Assembly: GCA_938036875.1 (NCBI GenBank)
Contig: CALHVX010000015.1
Span: 1 to 64,000, forward strand
Origin: an uncultured Pseudomonadales bacterium
Lineage (GTDB): Bacteria > Pseudomonadota > Gammaproteobacteria > Pseudomonadales > Azotimanducaceae
Reading direction: 5' to 3'
Length of the DNA stretch: 64,000 bases
Below, one piece after another: positions 57,786 through 64,000 of the stretch (within the stretch, counting starts at the first letter, position 1; each line of letters starts with the position of its first letter). A program made the translations under genes and the position numbers. Under the pieces are notes generated by a model. That model made no database searches. It was not told the DNA's origin and saw only the letters and a program-made list of their open reading frames with translations.

Positions 57786-60032
57786 TTAAAGCCCTAAGAG
57801 TTCCGATGCACCCGCTTGCACCTCACCAATCACCGTACTTGCGGTGTAGCCCGCGGCCATTAGATCCGCGATGCAAGCGTCTGCAGCAGCGGTAGGCACC
57901 GCTGCCAGCAAACCGCCAGAAGTTTGCGGGTCAACCAGTACCGCGGCGTTAGCTCGAGCACTGACATCCAAGCTTTCTATATCCACCGCAAAGTCCCAAA
58001 GCACCGCTTCGTTGCTCTTTTGCAGGGAGCTTTGCACACCCGCTTGCAGTGCCGCTAATGCACCATGAAACACGGGGACCTTGGACAGGTTAAGTTGCAC
58101 GCCATAACCCGAAGCCCGAACCATTTCACCCAGATGCCCAAGCAAACCAAACCCGGTGACATCCGTGAGCGCCGACACTTGGTGCTGACGCAGTATCCCC
58201 ACGGCAGGTACGTTGGATTGATCCATCACATCCAGCACCGCGCTCAACTGATCCGACGGCAGCAAGCCACGCATGGCGCTGGCCAGCAGCACACCTGTCC
58301 CTAAAGGCTTGGTCAGTATCAATTGCATACCCGGCTGCATACCGGCCTTAGTCAACGGCTCATCCCGCATCTCACCGTTGATGGTTAAACCAAGCGACAG
58401 TTGCGGACCTTCTGCGGAATGACCACCCACCAATACCGCACCCGCCTGGTTCAAAACCTCAACGGCACCAAGCAACAACTGCCACAACTCATCTTCCATC
58501 AGCGCTTCACCCATGGGCGGCACCGTGGCTAGTGCAAGCGCACTAGTAGGCACGCCACCCATGGCAATAATGTCGTTTAGACAGTGATGTGCGGCAATAC
58601 GGCCAAAGCGATAAGGATCGTTAATAAATTGGCTGAAGCCATCCACTGTCAGCAACTGATCAAAACCAGAGGCCGCCAGCAACGCGGCATCGTCACCGAT
58701 ACCAAGCTTCACCTGGGGTGAGCTTTGAGAGGGCAACCGGGCCAGCACCCGGCGCAAAGGATCTGCGGCTAACTTGGCACCGCAGCCACCACAGCGCATC
58801 GGATCTAAGCTCTCGGACTGCAAGCCTTGCGGCAACGCGGGAACAACCAGATCCATCTTAGGCAGCTCGGTAAACTTCCGCATAAAGCGTTGATCAATGG
58901 CTTGCTTGATCTGCCACAACACGCGGCTACCCCGCCCACCACCAATACTGGTATTGCCACGCACTGCCATGGCACGTTCACCACCAGTACCAATCAAGGC
59001 GAGCGCCGCACGTTGCGCACGAAAACGCGCGGGTGCCGAGGCCGACCAATGTTGCGCCAGGTTATGCGCTAATACAGGTCCAGCACGCACTGCATACACG
59101 CCGGATTTAGGGCGCGGTTGCCCATCTAAGCTAGCCACATCACCGGCGGCGTACACATTGGGATGCGACAGCGAACGCAGGTGCTCATCCACACGAATAA
59201 AACCAGCGGCATCAACCAACAAGCCGCTTTGCGACACCCAAGCTGCAGCCTTAACCCCAGTGACATCCAGCACTTGATGCGCGGTTAAGGTTTGACCACT
59301 CTCGCAATGTACTTGGTGAGCGCTAACCGCAATCACCCGCTGCTGTTCGACTAGTTGGATATCCGCAGCCGCTAGCAAGGTGCGCATACGGCTACGGGCA
59401 CTTTCAGGCATACCGGGCAAGAGCTGATCGCCAACCACCGTTAACTCGGCCGCTGTTGCATGTTGCGTTGGATCGCTACGGTTGCTGGAAAACACTTGGG
59501 TGAAATGGGTGCGGATGGCGAAGGCTAACTCCAGTGCACCAACGCCTAACCCAAGCAACAGCAGGCTTTGACCAGGCTGCCAGTCTTGAAGCAACCCTTG
59601 CCATCGAGGAACAAACTGGCCAATGGGTTTTACGGGCAATGGTCCCGCCGTTGCACCCTCTAGCAATGGAGCCACATCCGGTACCGCACCGGAGTTAATC
59701 GAGAGCAAATCAAACCTAACCGGCGGTCGGCTGGCCAACTGCACCTGCCGGTTCGCAAGGTCTAGGCTGACCACCTCATCGTGCAGCAAGCGTGCGCCTG
59801 CAAACTGAGACAACGGGCCAAGATCAATATGAATATCGCGCCAGTCGTAATGACCCGCAACGTAAGCCGGCAACATACCGGAGTAAGGCGTGAGAATTTC
59901 TCTGGAGATTAGGGTGATGCGTAACCCGGGTGGTGGAGACATACCAAAACGACGAAGCACTTGGACATGAGCATGTCCACCGCCAATTAATATCAGATCA
60001 CGAACTGGCGGCGCTGGCGGGGTTAGATCAAT
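57786..60032 (-). CDS. selD: NADH dehydrogenase-like flavoprotein fused to selenide, water dikinase SelD
   Basis: SelD makes selenophosphate from selenide and ATP. Residues 1 to about 370 are a pyridine-nucleotide/FAD oxidoreductase (ILIGGGHAHVQVLRRFG, ISREILTPYSGMLPAYVAG, VYAAGDVASLDG), a fusion known from other bacteria. The SelD part has the CGGCGAKLAAD catalytic motif with Cys (not Sec) and Lys, GIGDDAALL, and VGGHSAEGPQLSLGL. No ATG, GTG or TTG precedes the dinucleotide motif in frame. A GTG at 59960 would remove it, so I extend to an ATT at 60032 whose codon overlaps the upstream TGA stop (ATTGA), giving 748 residues. The start is therefore uncertain; family identity is not. Confidence 0.9.
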   Translation of the reverse strand: MDLTPPAPPVRDLILIGGGHAHVQVLRRFGMSPPPGLRITLISREILTPYSGMLPAYVAGHYDWRDIHIDLGPLSQFAGARLLHDEVVSLDLANRQVQLASRPPVRFDLLSINSGAVPDVAPLLEGATAGPLPVKPIGQFVPRWQGLLQDWQPGQSLLLLGLGVGALELAFAIRTHFTQVFSSNRSDPTQHATAAELTVVGDQLLPGMPESARSRMRTLLAAADIQLVEQQRVIAVSAHQVHCESGQTLTAHQVLDVTGVKAAAWVSQSGLLVDAAGFIRVDEHLRSLSHPNVYAAGDVASLDGQPRPKSGVYAVRAGPVLAHNLAQHWSASAPARFRAQRAALALIGTGGERAMAVRGNTSIGGGRGSRVLWQIKQAIDQRFMRKFTELPKMDLVVPALPQGLQSESLDPMRCGGCGAKLAADPLRRVLARLPSQSSPQVKLGIGDDAALLAASGFDQLLTVDGFSQFINDPYRFGRIAAHHCLNDIIAMGGVPTSALALATVPPMGEALMEDELWQLLLGAVEVLNQAGAVLVGGHSAEGPQLSLGLTINGEMRDEPLTKAGMQPGMQLILTKPLGTGVLLASAMRGLLPSDQLSAVLDVMDQSNVPAVGILRQHQVSALTDVTGFGLLGHLGEMVRASGYGVQLNLSKVPVFHGALAALQAGVQSSLQKSNEAVLWDFAVDIESLDVSARANAAVLVDPQTSGGLLAAVPTAAADACIADLMAAGYTASTVIGEVQAGASELLGL

Positions 60033-60396
60033 CGTCGAAGTCCAAGTAGTCTAAATCTTGCTTAAGTTGGCGCGCTTCAGTGCGCTCTTCTAATAGCCTG
60101 CGAATATTATTGTTCTTATCCGCCAAGCGTTGCTTACGACTGGCCGACATGGCGCTATCTACGGCCGCTACATCTGGGTCAGCATCCGCTCCGAATGCCA
60201 CATCGCTATCGGCGTCGTCGTCAAATACCAGTGTATCAGGCTCATCGTCTGCAAGGGAGCTTGCGGCGAATTCATCGAGCTCATCCGGGTGCTCCGAAGC
60301 CTGCTCTAGATCCGATTCTTGCGGATCATTGTCGGTCATTTGAGAAGCCGGCGCGGCTGCCGTGCTACTGCTTGCGGATCCTTCCGTTACAGTCAT
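60028..60396 (-). CDS. acidic hypothetical protein upstream of selD
   Basis: This 122-residue protein is strongly acidic (many Asp/Glu between residues 22 and 80) and ends in a basic-then-acidic helical segment (NNNIRRLLEERTEARQLKQD). It has no signal peptide or membrane segment. The tail recalls short Pseudomonas proteins of the PA3496 type, but I am not sure. Its TGA stop overlaps the candidate selD start, so it may be translationally coupled to selD. Confidence 0.6.
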   Translation of the reverse strand: MTVTEGSASSSTAAAPASQMTDNDPQESDLEQASEHPDELDEFAASSLADDEPDTLVFDDDADSDVAFGADADPDVAAVDSAMSASRKQRLADKNNNIRRLLEERTEARQLKQDLDYLDFDD

Positions 60397-60783
60397 TTCG
60401 AGTTGTCCATACCAAGTGTGAAGTATTAAAAATTGGTGATGGATCGAGTTTTAGAGTTACTGGGAAAAGGAGTCAAGCATTCATGGCGATGAGCCGCCAA
60501 ACGGTCGTAAAATCCGGCTAAGCGAGTAAACCGACACCGATGTAGGCAACAAAAGCGGCAACGGCAACCCAGCTCGCAGCGTCTAGCCGCAAGGGCGCGC
60601 GCGGAGCGGTGTCCCCTTTTGCTGGCAGCAAATCGGCCTGCCTTTGAGATGTGGATGTGATGTCCATGTAAGCACTCTACTGAACTCCCAAGTGCTTGAG
60701 AAAGGCTAGATTGCGCTAAGGATATGCCAAGAGGTTTTTTGGGCCGAAAAGCCCCTGCGATGTGCCTTACAGGCCTGCGCGGC
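60397..60783. other. selD/yeiH intergenic region with a possible small gene
   Basis: The 387-bp gap between the acidic gene and the YeiH-type gene contains the possible 49-residue gene at 60518-60667 and its upstream hairpin (60670-60697). A longer frame on the same strand across 60426-60854 is Cys/Arg-rich and overlaps the transporter gene, so it is not credible. Confidence 0.5.
60518..60667 (-). CDS. possible 49-residue single-span membrane protein
   Basis: An ATG at 60667 opens a 49-codon frame ending at TAG. The first 30 residues are polar (MDITSTSQRQADLLPAKG), followed by one hydrophobic helix (WVAVAAFVAYIGVGLLA) at the extreme C-terminus, a tail-anchored layout. A 7-bp inverted repeat (AAGCACT/AGTGCTT) lies immediately before the start, with a GGGAG motif in its loop. 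I do not recognise the protein; it could be a chance frame. Confidence 0.45.
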   Translation of the reverse strand: MDITSTSQRQADLLPAKGDTAPRAPLRLDAASWVAVAAFVAYIGVGLLA

Positions 60784-61749
60784 TCAACCCACGGCAAAGG
60801 CAAGCGCCAGGGTTGCCGGCAACACCAGCGACCACAGCAGCAGCGCATGGGCAAAGCTGCGACCTTGCATGTTACGAAGTGTGGTTCGCGTTATCTCGGT
60901 TCCCACCATCAATAGCGCCAACACCAAAAAGCTCTTGCTGAGCGTTCCGGCTAGGCTGATAAGCCAAGGCGGTAACGGCACCATGCTTGACAAAGTACTG
61001 GCCAACAAAAACACAACGATGAAACCCGGCACTCGAATCTTCGAATCTGGAGTGCGATATACCCAGGACAACACCAACAGCAACGGGATCAGCCAGAGCA
61101 TGCGGCCTAGCTTCAGCGTGGTCGCGGTTTCTGCGGCGACCTCACCATAGAGGCTGGCCGTCGCCACAACCGAACTGGTGTCATGAACCGCCAAGGCAAC
61201 CCAGACACCAAATTGCTGTTGGGTCATCTGCAGCCACTCACCCACCCAAGGCATGGTGAAGACCGCCACCGCGTTCAACAGAAACACACAAGCTAACGCG
61301 GCCGCGGTGTCCGCTGAGCGTGCCCGAATCACTGGCGCCACCGCCGCAATAGCCGTAGCACCGCAGATTGCGGTACCAGCCGCCATCAAGGTGGCGGGTT
61401 CAGAATCACAGCGTAACAATCGGCCAAGCAACAACCCTAGCCCCAGCGTTAGCAAAACGTAGCCAGCGATCTCGGGCCAATAGGTCACGCTAAGCGACCA
61501 AACCGAACCAAGATCCATCCGTAGCCCGAGCAGGACAATGGCGCTTTGCAACATCAGCTTGCCGGGTTGGCTACCAATGGCCAAGGGTTGGCGGTCTAAC
61601 CCCAAGGCGATGGCGCAGCCAACCAGCAGGGCTAATGCGGGGTGTCCAATAAGTAGCACCGCCGGTACCGCAATCAGCAATGCCCAAAACCCGGTTTGAT
61701 CACGCCGGGAGGCATGCCAAAGGCTGTTGGCGGTAGCAACAAATCTCAT
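60784..61749 (-). CDS. YeiH/UPF0324 family putative sulfate exporter
   Basis: The 321-residue protein has about nine to ten membrane segments and the family motifs GTAICGATAIAAVAPVI near residues 125-141, LAVHDTSSVVATA, and the C-terminal FLVLALLMVGTEITRT. UPF0324 members are annotated as putative sulfate exporters; in E. coli yeiH is beside a LysR regulator. Here an Lrp-type regulator is divergent, a common arrangement for a transporter and its regulator. The substrate is unproven. Confidence 0.9.
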   Translation of the reverse strand: MRFVATANSLWHASRRDQTGFWALLIAVPAVLLIGHPALALLVGCAIALGLDRQPLAIGSQPGKLMLQSAIVLLGLRMDLGSVWSLSVTYWPEIAGYVLLTLGLGLLLGRLLRCDSEPATLMAAGTAICGATAIAAVAPVIRARSADTAAALACVFLLNAVAVFTMPWVGEWLQMTQQQFGVWVALAVHDTSSVVATASLYGEVAAETATTLKLGRMLWLIPLLLVLSWVYRTPDSKIRVPGFIVVFLLASTLSSMVPLPPWLISLAGTLSKSFLVLALLMVGTEITRTTLRNMQGRSFAHALLLWSLVLPATLALAFAVG

Positions 61750-61845
61750 GCGCGGTAGTGACCTCTCCAGTAGCCGAAATGGCAGCGAACGGATTACGGG
61801 TAACCTCTATGATAACCGTCCTTGAGCGTTGTATTGTTAGCATTA

Positions 61846-61862
61846 CATCAGCAAAACTGATG
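61846..61862. promoter_or_regulatory. inverted repeat before the Lrp-type regulator
   Basis: CATCAG and CTGATG pair around CAAAA, 36 bp before the regulator start in a 148-bp divergent gap. It is a candidate operator for the regulator and for the yeiH promoter. Confidence 0.4.
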
Positions 61863-61897
61863 ATGCACCTAACAAAACACCAATTGAGATCAAGAAA

Positions 61898-62407
61898 TTG
61901 CAAAATCCTACCGACGACAAAACAGCACCCGAAGGTCGACGACCTAAGCTGGATCGCCTGGACGCTAAAATCTTGCACCGGCTACAGCTGGATGCGGGCA
62001 TCTCCAACGCAGACCTTGCTGAGCAAGTGGGGTTGTCTGCAAACGCCTGCTGGCGTCGCGTCAAGCGACTTGATGATGAGGGCGTCATTCGTGCGCGTGT
62101 TGCCCTCCTCGATCCTGCCCAACTTGGCTTAGCCGTCACCGTCTTTGTGACCATAAAAACCACGGAGCACAACGAACGTTGGCTCAACACCTTTTCGCGT
62201 GGGGTAAGCGCACTACCGGAGGTAGTGGAGTTCTATCGCATGAGCGGTGATGTGGACTACATGCTGAAAATTTTGGTCCGCGACATAGCCGACTACGATC
62301 GGGTCTACAAAAAATTGATCGCCGTTGCCCCCTTAAGCGATGTGTCCTCGTCTTTTGCAATGGAACAGATCAAATCATCCACCGCTCTACCCATTGCCAA
62401 TAGCTAG
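61898..62407 (+). CDS. Lrp/AsnC-family transcriptional regulator
   Basis: The 169-residue protein has the Lrp HTH (LDRLDAKILHRLQLDAGISNADLAEQVGLSANACWRRVKRLDDEGVI, residues 18-64) and the C-terminal RAM ligand domain (VVEFYRMSGDVDYMLKILVRDIADYDRVY). The start is a TTG at 61898 with a poor Shine-Dalgarno. Being divergent from the YeiH-type gene, it is its likely regulator. It probably responds to an amino acid, as usual for this family, but the ligand is unknown. Confidence 0.93.
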   Translation: MQNPTDDKTAPEGRRPKLDRLDAKILHRLQLDAGISNADLAEQVGLSANACWRRVKRLDDEGVIRARVALLDPAQLGLAVTVFVTIKTTEHNERWLNTFSRGVSALPEVVEFYRMSGDVDYMLKILVRDIADYDRVYKKLIAVAPLSDVSSSFAMEQIKSSTALPIANS

Positions 62408-62459
62408 CCATTCACGCGAGCCAGTAACCCAAAGCAAGTAACTAAGGACAGACCGCCTC

Positions 62460-63266
62460 ATGGATCTTTTTACGTTTGAAAATTTGTTTACCCTACTCAT
62501 GCTTATCTTGCTCCAAGCGGTGTTGGGCTTCGATAACTTGTTGTACGTCTCGCTCGAATCAAAACGGGTACCACCTAAGGACCAAGCGAACGTGCGCCGT
62601 CTTGGTATTGGCTTGGCCGTGTTTTTACGCATCGCCATGCTCTTTGCGCTTGTCAGCCTGATCCAGTATGTACAGGAGCCACTGTTTAGCTGGCATTGGC
62701 AAGATGTCTCACACGCAAGTTTTAATCTGCACAGCATTATTGTGCTGGTTGGCGGCGCGTTTATCGTTTACACCGCCACCAAAGAGGTCATGCACATGAT
62801 GGTGCTGGAAGATGAGCAGCACAGCGAGACCGAGTTCAAATCTGTGGGCACCGTTATCTTCGCCATAGTGGTTATGAACGCCGTATTTTCGATCGACTCA
62901 ATTTTGTCAGCCATGGCGCTGACGGATGTGTTTGCCGTGATGGCCACCGCCATTGTCATCGGTGGCTTGTTGATGATCTTCTTAGCCGATCACGTTGCCG
63001 ACTTCTTGCAACGCAACCGCATGTACGAGGTGTTGGGGCTATTTATCTTGTTTGTGGTTGGCATCATGCTGATCACCGAAGGCGCTCACTTAGCGCACCT
63101 TTCGATCTTCGATGAACCGATTCAAGCGATGACTAAAACGACGTTCTACTTCGTGATTGCGGTGTTGGTGCTAACCGATGTTGTGCAGTCTCGTTACCAA
63201 AAGAAGCTGCAGGCCCAGCGTCAGAAGATAGCCAAGCGCTTGGAACAGTCCGCTAAAGGCAATTAA
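62460..63266 (+). CDS. TerC-family integral membrane protein
   Basis: The 268-residue protein has about seven membrane helices with the charged residues that mark the family: FDNLLYV in helix 1 and VFSIDSILSAMA in the middle, plus a hydrophilic C-terminal tail. TerC proteins are linked to metal homeostasis, for instance manganese export and metal supply during secretion, and to tellurite resistance in larger ter clusters. No other ter genes are near, so a tellurite role is not implied. Confidence 0.9.
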   Translation: MDLFTFENLFTLLMLILLQAVLGFDNLLYVSLESKRVPPKDQANVRRLGIGLAVFLRIAMLFALVSLIQYVQEPLFSWHWQDVSHASFNLHSIIVLVGGAFIVYTATKEVMHMMVLEDEQHSETEFKSVGTVIFAIVVMNAVFSIDSILSAMALTDVFAVMATAIVIGGLLMIFLADHVADFLQRNRMYEVLGLFILFVVGIMLITEGAHLAHLSIFDEPIQAMTKTTFYFVIAVLVLTDVVQSRYQKKLQAQRQKIAKRLEQSAKGN

Positions 63267-63290
63267 TGCGATCCAACGTCAAGGGGTTGC

Positions 63291-63566
63291 TTAGCGGTCA
63301 GTAGCGCGGCGGCCTTCTTCGTTATGGCGCCGTTCCTCAACGTACCAATTCAAACCGGGCAGCCCAACATCACGGTCACGCCTGGGCGAGTCACGACGGT
63401 CATTAAAATGCTCATAGCGGCAACGACAAGAATTCGGTGTATTGCAGCCTTGCAATGGCAAAAGCGGTGCTTCAGCACTTAAAAACCGCTGCTCTCGTAT
63501 GGATTTGGCCACTTTACAAGCCGCTGCTGACTGGCGTACTGCAACGCTGTGGTATTTACCTGCCAT
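63291..63566 (-). CDS. small Cys-rich conserved hypothetical protein
   Basis: The ATG at 63566 (GAAGAG 5 nt upstream) gives 91 residues; a TTG seven codons earlier is less likely. The sequence contains CKVAKSIREQRFLSAEAPLLPLQGC, then CRCRYEHFNDRRDSPRRDRD, a Cys/Arg pattern I recall from a conserved proteobacterial family without known function. Four cysteines (one near 17, then three between about 40 and 50) suggest metal binding. It converges on terC, 24 bp away. Confidence 0.7.
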   Translation of the reverse strand: MAGKYHSVAVRQSAAACKVAKSIREQRFLSAEAPLLPLQGCNTPNSCRCRYEHFNDRRDSPRRDRDVGLPGLNWYVEERRHNEEGRRATDR

Positions 63567-63803
63567 GGTCTCTTCGCTCCCTAACAAACTCAGGTTCCGG
63601 CTGCTGCATGGGCAGGCGGTAACTCAATGTAAGAGCATGTAAGGATACGCCTGTTCAGGCCGGTCTGTAAAACGTCTTGCTAGCCCTTGTGATTCCGGGC
63701 TGAGTAGGCAAACTTAAGCCTAATTGGGGACACTGTAGTCCAACTATCCAAGAGATCGAACAACTACTACCGGGGAGAACGGGCCGACTTAGGCTCACAA
63801 CGC

Positions 63804-64000
63804 ATGTCTAACGAACTCTATGACCACCTAAAAACCGTCTGGGAAGACAACATCGCGCCAGGCGCACCTTTTGAGATTGAGACCGTCGAGGTCCGTGGGG
63901 TACCAATCCGCACCTACAAACTCGCGCCACCCAGCCTGCGAGAGCTGTGGCTAGCATCTGCCCCACATGCGGACAATGACTACCTAGTGTATGACGAGCA
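63804..64000 (+). CDS. AMP-binding acyl-CoA synthetase-like protein (N-terminus only)
   Basis: A frame opens at the ATG at 63804 and runs 65 codons to the right edge without a stop. The sequence APPSLRELWLASAPHADNDYLVYDE resembles the N-terminal segment of class I adenylate-forming enzymes (long-chain acyl-CoA ligases). The core motifs that would confirm this lie outside the window. The Shine-Dalgarno sequence is weak. Confidence 0.65.
   Translation, partial: MSNELYDHLKTVWEDNIAPGAPFEIETVEVRGVPIRTYKLAPPSLRELWLASAPHADNDYLVYDE

Noticed and set aside
60426-60854. A 142-codon minus-strand frame between selD and the YeiH-type gene
   Set aside because: It overlaps the well-supported transporter 3' end and is Cys/Arg/His-rich without motifs.
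62460-63266. TerC as evidence for a tellurite-resistance cluster
   Set aside because: No terA, terB, terD, terE or terZ genes are nearby; isolated TerC proteins are common in bacteria.

Overview
The window is a dense, single-copy bacterial chromosome segment with very short intergenic gaps. It contains no insertion sequences, phage genes or CRISPR arrays. Gene content and order point to a gammaproteobacterium of the Pseudomonadales/Oceanospirillales type: tig-clpP-clpX-lon behind a tRNA Pro/Arg/His cluster, leuC-leuD-leuB-asd-fimV-truA-trpF, folC-dedD-cvpA-purF, a sdh-suc TCA block divergent from gltA, and moxR-DUF58-tgpA. Free-living aerobic growth is inferred from the complete succinate dehydrogenase and 2-oxoglutarate dehydrogenase sets. 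I do not assign a genus. TTG and GTG starts are frequent.

Layout. 1-6.0 kb: protein quality control (lon, cut by the left edge, clpX, clpP, tig), all on the minus strand. 6.1-6.7 kb: tRNA-His, tRNA-Arg and tRNA-Pro with a recognisable stable-RNA promoter. 6.8-8.5 kb: folD and lpxH on the plus strand, converging on miaE and a DUF1289 gene. 9.5-13.7 kb: tgpA, DUF58 and moxR. 13.6-24 kb: purF, cvpA, dedD, folC, trpA, trpB, trpF, truA, fimV. 24.4-28.7 kb: asd, leuB, leuD, leuC, with a divergent LysR regulator. 29.7-35.7 kb: aroC, prmB, a DUF4892 gene, gpsA and htpG; htpG has a near-consensus heat-shock promoter. 36-47.3 kb: sucD, sucC, lpdA, sucB, sucA, sdhB, sdhA, sdhD, sdhC, with gltA divergent. 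49-53 kb: a beta-hydroxyacid dehydrogenase, rpoS, a MerR-type HTH/receiver fusion with repeated operator-like sequences, and a PLP-dependent decarboxylase. 53.1-60.4 kb: a selenocysteine island (selA, selB, tRNA-Sec, a MetX-family acyltransferase, an NADH dehydrogenase-SelD fusion). 60.5-64 kb: a possible 49-residue membrane protein, a YeiH-family transporter divergent from an Lrp-type regulator, terC, a small Cys-rich protein and the start of an AMP-binding enzyme.

How the genes work together. The selenocysteine island has all four functions needed for Sec insertion (SelD makes selenophosphate, SelA converts Ser-tRNA(Sec), SelB delivers it, selC is the tRNA), but I see no selenoprotein gene in the window. 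The most unusual signals lie here. The tRNA-Sec folds with a 12-bp rather than 13-bp acceptor/T-arm stack. Its 3' end is duplicated 89 bp downstream around two palindromes. The selD reading frame has no ATG/GTG/TTG start that keeps its dinucleotide-binding motif. A second unusual locus is the orphan HTH-receiver fusion just upstream of rpoS, preceded by two long direct repeats and a palindrome.
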